From Clostridia bacterium (GTDB lineage: Bacteria; Bacillota; Clostridia; Christensenellales; Aristaeellaceae), in assembly GCA_017519405.1 (NCBI GenBank), contig JAFWSH010000014.1, positions 62,001 through 126,000 of the forward strand: a stretch of DNA of 64,000 nt, read 5' to 3'. The first letter of the stretch is position 1. Each line of letters begins with the position of its first letter. This document shows, one piece after another, positions 8,671-16,786 of this stretch. The translations under genes and the position numbers were made by a program. Under the pieces are notes generated by a model that was not told where the DNA came from, searched no databases, and saw only the letters and a list, made by a program, of their open reading frames with translations.

Positions 8671-9969
8671 ATGGTACCCATCATCCAGTCCGGCAGTGCC
8701 GCGGAGCTGAAGGCCCGGGTCATGTCCCGGAGCCAGCTCACCAACGAGGAAGTCACCGCGAAGGTGAAGGTCATCGTCCAGCGGGTCCGGGAGGAGGGCG
8801 ACGCCGCCCTCTTCGACTACACCCGGCAGTTCGACCGGGTCAGCCTCACCCCGGAGACGGTGAAGGTCACCCGGGAGGAGATCGACGCCGCCTATGCCAA
8901 GGCGGACCCGGCGTGGCTGGAGGCCATGCGGGAGGCCGCGGGGCGCATCACCGCCTTCCATGAGATGCAGAAGCAGAAGACCTGGATCGACTTTACGCCC
9001 GGCATGGCCCTGGGGCAGAAAATCACCCCCCTGGAGAAGGTGGGCGTGTACGTCCCCGGGGGCACCGCGGCCTACCCCTCCTCCGTGCTGATGAACGTGA
9101 TCCCCGCCAAGGTGGCCGGGGTGGAGCGGGTGGTGATGGTCACCCCGCCCGGCCCGGACGGCAGCGTTAGCTACCCCCTGTCCCTGGTGGCGGCGGACCT
9201 GGCCGGGGCGGACGAGATCTACAAGGTGGGCGGCGCCCAGGCCATCGCGGCCCTGGCCTTCGGGACGCAGAGCATCCCCCGGGTGGACAAGATCACCGGG
9301 CCGGGGAACATCTACGTGGCCATGGCGAAGCGGGAGGTTTTCGGCCATGTGGGGATCGACATGGTGGCGGGCCCCAGCGAGGTGCTGGTGGTGGCGGACG
9401 GGGCGGCCAACCCGGCCTGGGTGGCGGCGGATCTGCTGTCCCAGGCGGAGCACGACCCCCTGGCCGCGGCCATCCTGGTGACGGATTCCGCCCTGCTGGC
9501 GGAGCAGGTGGACGCCGAGCTGGCGCGGCAGACAGCCCTCCTCCCCCGGAAGGCCGTGGTGGAGAAGAGCCTCTCCGCCTATGGCACCATCGTGGTCTGC
9601 CCCGATCTGGCGGCCTGCGCGGAGATGGTGAACGCCATCGCCCCGGAGCACTGCGAGCTGTATGTGCAGGAGCCCTATGCCCTGCTGCCCCTGATCCGCA
9701 ACGCCGGCGCCCTCTTCCTGGGGGCCTGGTCCCCGGAGCCCCTGGGGGACTATCTGGCCGGCCCCAACCACGTGCTGCCCACCAGCGGCACCGCCCGCTT
9801 CTTCTCCCCCCTGTCGGTGGACGACTTCGTGAAGAAGAGCAGCATCATCTGCGCCACCCGGGGTGAGCTGGAGAAGGTCTGCGACCAGGTGGTGCTCCTG
9901 GCCCGGCAGGAGGGCCTGGACGCCCACGCCAACGCCGTGGCCATCCGCTTCGGCAAAGAGATCCGCTGA
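8671..9969 (+). CDS. hisD: Histidinol dehydrogenase
   Basis: HisD oxidises L-histidinol to L-histidine in two NAD+-dependent steps with a Zn2+ ion. The 432-aa length is typical. Visible signatures are [18 protein letters not shown] (about residue 130), [18 protein letters not shown] (about residue 210), [14 protein letters not shown], the catalytic HCELYV at about residue 325, and [14 protein letters not shown]. The start is the ATG at 8671, with AAGGAGG eleven bases upstream; the frame is open further 5' into hisG but that part is shadow sequence. A 77-base gap separates it from hisG and may allow differential expression. Confidence 0.96.
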   Translation: MVPIIQSGSAAELKARVMSRSQLTNEEVTAKVKVIVQRVREEGDAALFDYTRQFDRVSLTPETVKVTREEIDAAYAKADPAWLEAMREAAGRITAFHEMQKQKTWIDFTPGMALGQKITPLEKVGVYVPGGTAAYPSSVLMNVIPAKVAGVERVVMVTPPGPDGSVSYPLSLVAADLAGADEIYKVGGAQAIAALAFGTQSIPRVDKITGPGNIYVAMAKREVFGHVGIDMVAGPSEVLVVADGAANPAWVAADLLSQAEHDPLAAAILVTDSALLAEQVDAELARQTALLPRKAVVEKSLSAYGTIVVCPDLAACAEMVNAIAPEHCELYVQEPYALLPLIRNAGALFLGAWSPEPLGDYLAGPNHVLPTSGTARFFSPLSVDDFVKKSSIICATRGELEKVCDQVVLLARQEGLDAHANAVAIRFGKEIR

Positions 9970-9992
9970 AAACAGACAGGAGGAGGAGAAAG

Positions 9993-10580
9993 ATGCGCAG
10001 CGCCCAGACCGAGAGAAAAACCCGGGAGACCGACATCGCCCTCAGCCTGAACCTGGACGGCTCCGGCAAGACGCAGATCGACACCGGCGTGGGCTTCTTC
10101 GACCACATGCTGGACGCCTTCTCCCGCTTCGCCCTGGTGGACCTCACCCTGCGCTGCCGGGGGGACCTGGCGGTGGACGCCCACCACACGGTGGAGGATG
10201 TGGGGATCTGCCTGGGGAAGGCCCTGCGGGAGGCCCTGGGGGACCGGGCGGGGATCCGCCGCACCGGCAGCGCCTGGATGCCCATGGACGAGGCCCTGGC
10301 CTTCTGTGCCCTGGACATCTCCGGCCGGCCGTACCTGGCCTTTTCCGCCAGCTTCCTGGGCCCCATGTGCGGGACCATGGACACCCAGCTGGCGGAGGAG
10401 TTCTTCCGGGCGGTGGCGGTGAACGCGGGCCTCACCCTGCACCTGCGGGTGGCGGAGGGCCGCAACGACCACCACAAGATGGAGGCCCTGTTCAAGGCCT
10501 TCGGCCTGGCCCTGCGGGACGCCGCCGCCGTGGACCCCCGGGTGACGGGGGTGCTGTCCACCAAGGGCAGCCTGGACTGA
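9993..10580 (+). CDS. hisB: Imidazoleglycerol-phosphate dehydratase
   Basis: This 195-aa monofunctional enzyme dehydrates imidazoleglycerol phosphate to imidazoleacetol phosphate, using a Mn2+ cluster held by conserved histidines. The twin signatures FDHMLDAFSRF (about residue 36), DAHHTVEDVGICLG (about residue 60) and EGRNDHHKMEALFKAFG (near residue 155) are all present. It follows hisD by 23 bases with AGGAGGAG before the ATG. It is the last gene before the operon is interrupted by a reversed membrane-protein gene. Confidence 0.96.
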   Translation: MRSAQTERKTRETDIALSLNLDGSGKTQIDTGVGFFDHMLDAFSRFALVDLTLRCRGDLAVDAHHTVEDVGICLGKALREALGDRAGIRRTGSAWMPMDEALAFCALDISGRPYLAFSASFLGPMCGTMDTQLAEEFFRAVAVNAGLTLHLRVAEGRNDHHKMEALFKAFGLALRDAAAVDPRVTGVLSTKGSLD

Positions 10581-10608
10581 CCCTCGCCTGGCCGGGGAAA
10601 GCCGACAC

Positions 10609-10645
10609 AAAAAAAGCATCCACGCAGGGCTTGCTGCGCAGATGC
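10609..10645 (-). terminator. Rho-independent terminator of the YczE-like gene
   Basis: On the minus strand a 12-bp stem (10645-10634 with 10627-10616, including two G-U pairs) is followed by seven T residues (10615-10609). It ends the minus-strand transcript and lies just beyond the hisB stop. Confidence 0.75.
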
Positions 10646-10674
10646 CTGACTTTCTGAAAAAGGAAAGAGGCGCC

Positions 10675-11340
10675 TCAGGAAGGGGTGCCCGGCCGGGACC
10701 GCCCCCTGCGGAAGGGCTCGGCGGCGGTGCGGCGGAAGAGGGAGATCAGCGGCCCCATGAACAGGGCGGTGATCAGGGTGCCCGGGCCAATCTTGTCGGC
10801 GCCGCCCAGCAGCCAGCCCGTGCCCACGCACAGGAGGTCCGTGGCGATGCGGATGTACTTGAAATACCGGGTGTCCGTGCGCTCCGAGAGGGTCAGGGCC
10901 ACCGCGTCGTAGGTGGAGACCCCCAGGTCCCCCGTGAAGTAGAAGGCGGACCCGAAGCACATCACCACCACGGCCACCGCCAGCAGGGCGATGCGCACCG
11001 GCAGGCCGGGATCCGGAAAAAGCCGGGCCATGAGATCCTGGCTGAAGGCGGCGATGTAGCCCACCAGGAAGACGTTCATCACTGTGCCCAGGCCGATCTT
11101 GTGCCGGTCCCAGAAGAAGACGCCCACCAGCATCAGCAGGTTCAGGAGGGCGTAGAAGGTGCCGTAGTCGAGCCCCAGCGCCGTCTTCGCGTGGCGGCCC
11201 AGGCTCTGGGCCAGGACCTGGAAGGGGTCCACCCCCATTCCCGAGTGGCTGAACAGCCCCACCGAGAAGGCGCACACCAGCACCCCGAAGAGGGTCATCA
11301 GCACCCGGCGCCCCATCTCACCCCGAAACCATTTCTCCAT
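10675..11340 (-). CDS. YczE/YyaS/YitT family membrane protein
   Basis: This 221-aa polytopic protein has about five or six hydrophobic helices. Segments such as GLFSHSGMGVDPFQVLAQSL near the N-terminus, VYLVGYIAAF-like glycine-rich turns and FTGDLGVSTYDAVALTLSE around residue 135 are typical of the YczE/YyaS/YitT family. No biochemical activity is established for the family; some members sit near surfactin or peptide regulators. It points against the flanking his genes, separating hisB from hisA, and has its own promoter and terminator, so it is an independent unit rather than part of histidine synthesis. Confidence 0.8.
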   Translation of the reverse strand: MEKWFRGEMGRRVLMTLFGVLVCAFSVGLFSHSGMGVDPFQVLAQSLGRHAKTALGLDYGTFYALLNLLMLVGVFFWDRHKIGLGTVMNVFLVGYIAAFSQDLMARLFPDPGLPVRIALLAVAVVVMCFGSAFYFTGDLGVSTYDAVALTLSERTDTRYFKYIRIATDLLCVGTGWLLGGADKIGPGTLITALFMGPLISLFRRTAAEPFRRGRSRPGTPS

Positions 11341-11382
11341 CGCCCCGTCCGCCTTTCCCCGGGCTGCCCCGGAACCCCGTCT

Positions 11383-11411
11383 ATCCTACCCCCGGGCGGC
11401 GGATTTGTCAA
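11383..11411 (-). promoter_or_regulatory. Promoter for the YczE-like gene
   Basis: On the minus strand TTGACA (11411-11406), a 17-base spacer and TAGGAT (11388-11383) lie 43 bases before the start codon. No equally good promoter is visible in this gap for hisA on the plus strand. Confidence 0.65.
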
Positions 11412-11480
11412 AGCGATTTTACAGCCCCGGCTGCCAGCCCGCTGCCGGCCCGGGTTTCGAATCACAGGAGGGATTGCCCC

Positions 11481-12197
11481 ATGATCCTCTACCCCGCCAT
11501 TGACCTGATGGGCGGAAAGGCCGTGCGGCTCCGCAAGGGCGTCCGCGGGGACGTCACCGTCTACGGCGACCCGGTGGCCATCGCCGGGCGGCTCCGGGCG
11601 GAGGGCGCCCAATGGCTCCACCTGGTGGACCTGGAGGCGGCCTTCGACGGCGTCAGCACCCACCTGCCCCTCATCGGGGAGATCGTCCGGGCCTTCGACG
11701 GCCCCGTGGAGCTGGGGGGCGGCCTGCGGACCCCGGCGGACGTGGACGCCCGCTTCGCCCTGGGGGTCAGCCGCTGCATCATCGGCACCGCGGCCTTCGA
11801 GCACCCGGAGGTGGTGGCGGATACCTGCCGCCGCTACCCGGGGCAGATCGCCGCGGGTGTTGATGCGAAGGACGGCAGGGTGGCCCTCCGGGGCTGGGTG
11901 GAGACCGCGGACATCACCGCGGTGGAGCTGGCCCTGCGGATGAAGGCCCTGGGGGTCTCGGTGGTGATCTACACCGACGTGAGCCGGGACGGCATGATGC
12001 AGGGGCCCAACGTGGCCGCCACCCGGGCTCTGGTGGAGGCCACCGGCATGGAAATCACCGGCTCCGGCGGGGTGTCCTCCCTGGCGGACCTGCAGGCGCT
12101 GAAGGCCGCGGGCTGCGCCGGCGCCATCCTGGGCAAAGCCCTCTACGAGCAGGCCTTCACCCTGGCGGAAGCCCTGGCCTGTGTGGATGCACAATGA
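11481..12197 (+). CDS. hisA: Phosphoribosylformimino-5-aminoimidazole carboxamide ribotide isomerase
   Basis: HisA is a (beta/alpha)8-barrel that performs the Amadori isomerisation of ProFAR in histidine synthesis. The 238-aa length is normal. Visible marks are [19 protein letters not shown] with the catalytic Asp at residue 8, [22 protein letters not shown] (phosphate-binding), [14 protein letters not shown] with the second catalytic Asp near residue 165, and [13 protein letters not shown]. It heads a second plus-strand his unit with hisIE. hisF and hisH, which normally lie next to it, are not in this window. Confidence 0.95.
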   Translation: MILYPAIDLMGGKAVRLRKGVRGDVTVYGDPVAIAGRLRAEGAQWLHLVDLEAAFDGVSTHLPLIGEIVRAFDGPVELGGGLRTPADVDARFALGVSRCIIGTAAFEHPEVVADTCRRYPGQIAAGVDAKDGRVALRGWVETADITAVELALRMKALGVSVVIYTDVSRDGMMQGPNVAATRALVEATGMEITGSGGVSSLADLQALKAAGCAGAILGKALYEQAFTLAEALACVDAQ

Positions 12198-12213
12198 AAA
12201 GGAGAGAAGCAAC

Positions 12214-12834
12214 ATGGATCTGAGCGGAGTGAAATTCAATGACCAGGGCCTGGTGCCCGCCATCGCCCAGGACGCCGCCACCGGGGAGGTGCTGATGCTG
12301 GCCTGGATGAACAGGGAGTCCCTGCAGCTGACCCTGGAGACGGGCTTTGCCACCTACTACAGCCGCAGCCGGCAGCAGTTGTGGAAGAAGGGGGAGACCT
12401 CCGGCCACACCCAGCGGGTGCTGGGGGTGAAGTATGACTGCGACGGGGACGCCCTCCTGCTGACGGTGGAGCAGACCGGCCCCGCCTGCCACACCGGCGC
12501 CCGGAGCTGCTTCTTCAACGACCTCATGCCGGCGGACGAGGAGGACCTCCCCGCCACTGCCGCCATCCTGGAGCAGGTTTACGGGGTGATTGCGGACCGG
12601 AAGGAGCACCCCCAGGAGGGCTCCTACACCAACTACCTCCTGGGCAAGGGCGTGGAGAAGATCTGCAAGAAGCTGGGGGAGGAGGCCAGCGAGACCATCA
12701 TCGCGGCCATGAAGGACAGCCGGGAGGAGGTCACCTACGAGGCGGCGGATCTGCTCTACCACCTGCTGGTGCTGCTGTATGACCGGGGCGTGACGCCGGC
12801 GGAGGTCTGGGCGGAGCTGGCCCGGCGGCGCTGA
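12214..12834 (+). CDS. hisIE: Bifunctional phosphoribosyl-AMP cyclohydrolase / phosphoribosyl-ATP pyrophosphatase
   Basis: This 206-aa fusion performs steps 2 and 3 of histidine synthesis. The N-terminal cyclohydrolase half shows [30 protein letters not shown], the metal ligands DCDGDALL, and the Cys pair around [11 protein letters not shown]. The C-terminal pyrophosphohydrolase half (from about residue 115) shows [20 protein letters not shown] and EEASETIIA with [14 protein letters not shown]. The ATG at 12214 is used because AAAGGAGAG lies at the right distance; a longer frame from 12181 overlaps hisA. It is followed by a strong terminator, which closes the his region. Confidence 0.95.
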   Translation: MDLSGVKFNDQGLVPAIAQDAATGEVLMLAWMNRESLQLTLETGFATYYSRSRQQLWKKGETSGHTQRVLGVKYDCDGDALLLTVEQTGPACHTGARSCFFNDLMPADEEDLPATAAILEQVYGVIADRKEHPQEGSYTNYLLGKGVEKICKKLGEEASETIIAAMKDSREEVTYEAADLLYHLLVLLYDRGVTPAEVWAELARRR

Positions 12835-12876
12835 TCCATCCGTCTTTCTTTCCCGTCTTTCTTTCAGAGCAGCAAG

Positions 12877-12904
12877 GCCCGGACCGTGACCGCCGGGCTT
12901 TTTT
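12877..12904 (+). terminator. Terminator after hisIE
   Basis: The arms GCCCGG (12877-12882) and CCGGGC (12893-12898) are followed by six T residues. The 3' arm with its T tract is repeated immediately downstream. Confidence 0.8.
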
Positions 12905-12926
12905 CTTGACCACCGGGCTTTTTTCT
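12887..12926 (+). repeat. 20-bp tandem repeat covering the terminator 3' arm
   Basis: Two adjacent 20-base copies (12887-12906 and 12907-12926) differ at one position. Each holds a CCGGGC arm and a six-T tract, so the second may act as a backup terminator half. Confidence 0.85.
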
Positions 12927-12930
12927 GTGA

Positions 12931-12960
12931 TTGACAGGAAAGCGTCAGCTGTGATATACT
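12931..12960 (+). promoter_or_regulatory. Promoter of the cps phosphoregulatory operon
   Basis: TTGACA (12931-12936), an 18-base spacer and TATACT (12955-12960) lie 57 bases before cpsC. Confidence 0.75.
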
Positions 12961-13016
12961 GTCTTGTCACGTCTGTGTGACGCATCCATTCGAGTACTTA
13001 TCTGTCGGAGGAGACC

Positions 13017-13805
13017 ATGGCAGCAGAAGAGCGGACAACCCAGCGCGTCCGGGAGCAGGACGAGATGGAGATCGACCTGGTGGAACTCCTGTACCGCCTC
13101 CTGGAGAAGGTGCGGTATCTGATCATCGCGGCCCTGCTGGGGGCGCTGATCGCGGGGCTGTACACCTTCTATTTCGTGACCCCCACCTACCAGGCCACCA
13201 GCAAGCTGTACATCCTCAGCTCCAAGGACTCGGTGGTGAACCTGTCCGACCTGCAGATGGGTTCCAACCTGGCCAAGGACTACATTGAGGTTTTCTCCAC
13301 CTGGAAGGTCAACCGGGACGTGCTGGAGGCCCTGGGCCTGGAGAACACCTACTCCGTCAACAAGGCCAAGAGCATGGTGCGGGTCACCAACCAGTCCGGC
13401 ACCCGCATCCTGTACATCACCGTCACCTCCACCGACCCGGGGGAGGCCCAGCGGATGGCCAACATGTACGCCGTCAAGGCCAAGGAGTTCATCGCCGCCA
13501 CCATGAGCACCGATGAGCCCAACATCTTTGAGGAGGCGCTGAAGCCCACGTCCCCCTCCGCCCCCAACAAGGTCCGCAACATCGCCATCGGCTTTGTGGC
13601 GGGACTGCTGCTGGCGGCGGTGATTGTGGTGGTGCAGTTCATCGTGGACGACCGGGTGCGCAGCGCCGAGACCATCGAGCGCAAACTGGGCATTCCCGTG
13701 CTGGGCATGATGCCGGCGGCCGGCCAGGAGGATACGGAGCACACGGCGGAGAGCGGGAGCGACGGCAAACGCGGCAGACGCAGCGGGAAAGGCGGTCAGA
13801 AATGA
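13017..13805 (+). CDS. CpsC/Wzz-type chain-length determinant and tyrosine-kinase modulator
   Basis: This 262-aa membrane protein has the Wzz/CpsC architecture. It has an acidic N-terminus (EIDLVELLYRLLEKV), a first transmembrane helix at about 37-58, an extracytoplasmic domain opening with TYQATSKLYILSS, and a second helix at about 188-210 followed by a basic tail. In Gram-positives such proteins control polysaccharide chain length and activate the partner BY-kinase. The next gene overlaps by four bases, which fits a CpsC-CpsD pair. The C-terminus is rich in Gly, Lys and Arg. No glycosyltransferase or polymerase gene follows, so the polysaccharide locus itself must be elsewhere. Confidence 0.88.
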   Translation: MAAEERTTQRVREQDEMEIDLVELLYRLLEKVRYLIIAALLGALIAGLYTFYFVTPTYQATSKLYILSSKDSVVNLSDLQMGSNLAKDYIEVFSTWKVNRDVLEALGLENTYSVNKAKSMVRVTNQSGTRILYITVTSTDPGEAQRMANMYAVKAKEFIAATMSTDEPNIFEEALKPTSPSAPNKVRNIAIGFVAGLLLAAVIVVVQFIVDDRVRSAETIERKLGIPVLGMMPAAGQEDTEHTAESGSDGKRGRRSGKGGQK

Positions 13806-14575
13806 GACAGGCGGTTGTCAACAAACTGGATCCCCTGGACTACGCCTCCACCGAGGCGCTGAACACGGTCTGCACCAACCTGACCTTCACCGGCCGGGAC
13901 ATGAAGAAAATCGTCTTCACCTCCAACACCATGTCCGAGGGCAAGAGCTACATGGTGATGCAGATTGTCCGGAACCTGGCCCGGCGCGGCAAGCGGGTGG
14001 TGCTGGTGGACGCGGACATGCGGCGGAGCATGCTGGTGAAGCGGCACCACATCGAGGCGGACGGCGAGCTGCTGGGCCTGGCGCACTACCTGGTGGGCCA
14101 GTGCGCCCTGGCGGACTGCATCTATGAGACCAACCTCCACGGGGCCTGCATCATCCCCGCCGGCCGGGACGTGTCCAACCCCATGTCCCTCATCGACTCG
14201 GTGTACTTCCCCCAGATGCTGGACGAGCTGGCGGCCAACTTCGACATGGTGCTGGTGGACGCCCCGCCGGTGGGCATGGTCATCGACGCGGCGGAGATCG
14301 CCGCCCACTGCGACGGCATCGTGATGGTGGTGGAGTACAACTCCACCCACCTGCGGGACCTGCAGGACTGCAAGGCCCAGATGGAGCAGAGCGGCAAGCC
14401 CATCCTGGGCTGCATCCTCAACAAGGTGCGCTTCGACACCATCTCCTCCAAGAAGTATTACAACAAGGGCTATTACTACCACCACTATGCCAGCGGCTAT
14501 TACAAGCACGACGAGGGCAGCACCCGCAGCCGCCGCGGCAAGGGCCGCGGAAACGGGGATGACGGGAACAAATGA
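13802..14575 (+). CDS. CpsD-type bacterial tyrosine kinase (BY-kinase)
   Basis: This 257-aa cytoplasmic P-loop kinase autophosphorylates on a C-terminal tyrosine cluster and acts with CpsC in capsule or exopolysaccharide assembly. Visible motifs are Walker A SNTMSEGKS (about residues 40-48), Walker A' VLVDADMR (about 72-79), Walker B MVLVDAPP (about 150-157) and the tyrosine-rich tail KKYYNKGYYYHHYASGYY (about 219-236). The usual PGEGKS of Walker A reads MSEGKS here, a small departure that keeps GKS. It overlaps cpsC and cpsB by four bases on each side, so expression is coupled. Confidence 0.9.
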   Translation: MRQAVVNKLDPLDYASTEALNTVCTNLTFTGRDMKKIVFTSNTMSEGKSYMVMQIVRNLARRGKRVVLVDADMRRSMLVKRHHIEADGELLGLAHYLVGQCALADCIYETNLHGACIIPAGRDVSNPMSLIDSVYFPQMLDELAANFDMVLVDAPPVGMVIDAAEIAAHCDGIVMVVEYNSTHLRDLQDCKAQMEQSGKPILGCILNKVRFDTISSKKYYNKGYYYHHYASGYYKHDEGSTRSRRGKGRGNGDDGNK

Positions 14576-15285
14576 TCGTTGACATGCACTGCCACGTGGT
14601 CTACGGCGTGGACGACGGGGCCCAGAAGCCCGGGGACATGCAGGACATGCTGCGCCTGGCCCACGAGAACCGGGTGAAGCACATCATCTGCACCTCCCAT
14701 ATCGCCCCCGGGGAGGCGCCCTTCCCGGCGGAGAAGTATGAGGCCCATCTGGCGGAGGGCCAGGCCTACTGCGACAGCCAGAGCTGGGACCTGCATCTCC
14801 ACCCGGGCTCGGAGATCCTCTATACCCGGGATGCCGTCCGGATGCTGGACGAGGGCCGGGTTCCCCGGCTGGACGGGAAGTGGGCCGTGCTGGTGGAGTT
14901 CTGGCACGAGTGCCCCTACAGCACCATGGAGGAGGCCGCCCGGAAGCTCACCGACGAGGGCATGACCGTGGTTTTCGCCCACATCGAGCGCTACAAGGCC
15001 CTGGGCAGCATCCGCCGCATCCGGGACCTGAAGGAGCGCTGGGGGATCCTGATGCAGATGAACAGCCACACCGTCACCCGCAAGCTCCCCTTCTTCACCG
15101 AGCGGTGGAAACAGCGGGTGCTGCGGGATGGCCTGGTGGACATCATCTCCTCCGACGCCCACAACATCACCTCCCGGTCCTGCACCATGCTGCCGGCCTG
15201 GGAGAAGCTCCGGGACACCCTGGGGGAGGAGCGGGCCGACGACCTGTGCGGCGGCTGCATCGCCCGGGTGCTGGAGCTGACATAA
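14572..15285 (+). CDS. CpsB/YwqE-type PHP-domain tyrosine-protein phosphatase
   Basis: This 237-aa metal-dependent phosphatase of the PHP superfamily dephosphorylates the BY-kinase. Metal-binding motifs are in order: DMHCHVVYGVDDGA at residues 4-17, CTSHIAPG near 40, PGSEILYT near 80, FAHIERY near 135 and SSDAHN near 195. Together with the two upstream genes it forms a complete kinase, modulator and phosphatase circuit. A strong terminator follows 15 bases after the stop. Confidence 0.9.
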   Translation: MIVDMHCHVVYGVDDGAQKPGDMQDMLRLAHENRVKHIICTSHIAPGEAPFPAEKYEAHLAEGQAYCDSQSWDLHLHPGSEILYTRDAVRMLDEGRVPRLDGKWAVLVEFWHECPYSTMEEAARKLTDEGMTVVFAHIERYKALGSIRRIRDLKERWGILMQMNSHTVTRKLPFFTERWKQRVLRDGLVDIISSDAHNITSRSCTMLPAWEKLRDTLGEERADDLCGGCIARVLELT

Positions 15286-15299
15286 ACACAGACAGAATG

Positions 15300-15327
15300 C
15301 ACCTTCCCGGCGGGAGGGTGTTTTTTT
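15300..15327 (+). terminator. Terminator of the cps operon
   Basis: A 9-bp stem (15300-15308 with 15312-15320, one G-U pair) and a GGC loop are followed by seven T residues. Confidence 0.88.
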
Positions 15328-15396
15328 GCGTCGGGAGGACACGAACAATTCCGTCTGAGCAATGAAAAAGGTTCGGAATCGGGCGGTGGAAAACCC

Positions 15397-15613
15397 TGTG
15401 GAAAAGCGGCGGCGGGGATGAACGAAACGGGCGGTATTCCTCCCGCGGTGTGGATAAGCCTGTGGATTGTTTTTCCCTTCCCGCGGGCATCTCCGGCAGT
15501 TTGCACGCGGAAACCCGCATAAGCACTTGCTTTCACGGCATGAAACGCGGGGGTGACTTTATCCACAGGTTTTCCACAGGGCCTGTTTTCCGCCGGCGGC
15601 AGGGTGTGGATGA
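15397..15613. promoter_or_regulatory. Cluster of six DnaA-box-like sites in a convergent intergenic gap
   Basis: The 435-base gap 15286-15720 has no gene but holds six 9-mers close to the DnaA box TTATCCACA. Two are perfect: 15449-15457 on minus and 15559-15567 on plus. Four are near matches: 15397-15405 minus (TTTTCCACA), 15461-15469 minus (CAATCCACA), 15570-15578 plus (TTTTCCACA) and 15605-15613 minus (TCATCCACA). Two close pairs, spaced 12 and 11 bases start to start, face each other across about 90 bases. No dnaA, dnaN, rnpA or rpmH is adjacent and no long AT-rich unwinding stretch is obvious. It may be a replication-origin-like or DnaA-titrating element. Confidence 0.6.
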
Positions 15614-15675
15614 ATCCGCCGCCGGAACCACGAACGTTAGGGGCGGGGTTTTCTTCCGGCGGCATGCCGGCACGG

Positions 15676-15702
15676 AAAAAGCGGCCGGGTTCCCGACCGC
15701 TT
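15676..15702 (-). terminator. Terminator of the minus-strand envelope operon
   Basis: On the minus strand a 10-bp stem (arms around 15700-15691 and 15688-15680, one G-U pair) is followed by T residues at 15680-15676, 20 bases after the stop of the last gene. Confidence 0.75.
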
Positions 15703-15720
15703 CTCTCCCGGGCTGCGTGC

Positions 15721-16452
15721 TCAGCTGCCCGGATGCCAGTCCACGGGGCGGTCCGGCGCGGAGGTTGCCGCGGCACCCTCTGTGGGCTCCTGCTTTGCTT
15801 TGTCTTCGTCTGCCTTCGGGGCGCTCTCCGCCGCCGGGGCTTTCTGCTCTCCGGCCTCGGGCTTTGCCTCCGCCCTCTTCTTCTCCAGATGGCGCATCAT
15901 CAGGCGGCACCAGAGGTCGCACAGCGCCTCCGCCAGGAGCAGGGCCCCCAGGATGGTGAGGCTCACCTGCTTCTCCAGGGGGAAGATCAGCACCACAAGG
16001 CCGCCCGCCAGGTGCAGGCAGGCCAGCACCAGGGGCATCACCCACAGCCGGGCGCCCAGCCGCTTCAGGTCGATGGCCGCCTGGGCCCGGATGGCCGCCA
16101 GCACCAGCAGCACCAGGCCGATGATCACCGGCAGCAGGTCCGCCAGCCGGGCCCGGTAGACCAGCAGCAGGATGCCGCCCGCCACCAGAATCAGGCCGCT
16201 GGCGAACTCCTGGTGCTCCATGCCCTCCGCCGCGTCGTCCACCACGAAGTATTTCCACAGGCGCCACAGGCCCAGCAGCATGATGCCCGCCGCCGCCAGG
16301 GTGTAGCTCACCCCCACGGACTCCAGGGGCCAGAAGGCCAGGGCCACGCCCATGGCCAGGGCTGCCAGGGTGTAGAGGAAGCCGCGCTGCACCAGCTCCA
16401 GGGGCAGGTTCAGCCGGGATTTCCTCGCGCTGGCCTGCTTCTTTCCAGCCAT
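15721..16452 (-). CDS. HdeD/DUF308-like membrane protein
   Basis: This 243-aa protein has about six closely packed transmembrane helices (for example YTLAALAMGVALAFWPLESV and LILVAGGILLLVYRARL). The three helix-pair layout with short loops is that of the DUF308/HdeD family. A long charged Ala/Lys/Glu-rich cytoplasmic tail fills the last 50 residues. The ATG at 16452 is chosen: AGGAGG lies seven bases upstream. A GTG six bases earlier would overlap the stop of the DUF1292 gene. It is the last gene of the minus-strand operon. No function is established. Confidence 0.75.
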   Translation of the reverse strand: MAGKKQASARKSRLNLPLELVQRGFLYTLAALAMGVALAFWPLESVGVSYTLAAAGIMLLGLWRLWKYFVVDDAAEGMEHQEFASGLILVAGGILLLVYRARLADLLPVIIGLVLLVLAAIRAQAAIDLKRLGARLWVMPLVLACLHLAGGLVVLIFPLEKQVSLTILGALLLAEALCDLWCRLMMRHLEKKRAEAKPEAGEQKAPAAESAPKADEDKAKQEPTEGAAATSAPDRPVDWHPGS

Positions 16453-16454
16453 GC

Positions 16455-16772
16455 TCACTCCTCCTCGTCCTGCTCATCCAGGCGGGTGGAGGCGATGGCG
16501 ATGAGCTTCTCCTCCAGGGCCGCGTCCTCGATGGGCTCCAGCTCCTCCATCTCCTCGCCGGTCTCCTCATCCTTGTAGGCCCGGACGTGCACCACGAAGC
16601 AGTCGATGGCCTCCGGCGCCTCGGCGGTGTTCTCCTCGCCGCTCACCTGGGAGAGGATGGCGTACTCCTCGCCGTTGTAGAAGAAATTGTCGATCTCCCG
16701 CACCAGGATGGTATTGCCCTCCTCGTCGCTCATCTCGAAGACGCCGGGCATCTCGTTCTCAAACTCGGACAT
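16455..16772 (-). CDS. DUF1292 domain protein
   Basis: This 105-aa very acidic cytoplasmic protein has the DUF1292 pattern: an opening FEMSDEEGNTILVREIDNFF, then GEEYAILSQV and a C-terminal EEKLIAIASTRLDE. Such proteins are widespread in Firmicutes and have no known activity. The ATG has AGGAAGAG upstream. It lies 14 bases after the flavodoxin-like gene and ends two bases before the next start, so it sits inside the operon. Confidence 0.85.
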   Translation of the reverse strand: MSEFENEMPGVFEMSDEEGNTILVREIDNFFYNGEEYAILSQVSGEENTAEAPEAIDCFVVHVRAYKDEETGEEMEELEPIEDAALEEKLIAIASTRLDEQDEEE

Positions 16773-16786
16773 GGTTCTCTTCCTCC

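Noticed and set aside
15286-15720. DnaA-box gap as the true chromosomal oriC
   Set aside because: Not claimed as fact: no dnaA, dnaN, rnpA or rpmH nearby, flanking operons converge, and no clear AT-rich unwinding region. Kept as a DnaA-box cluster only.
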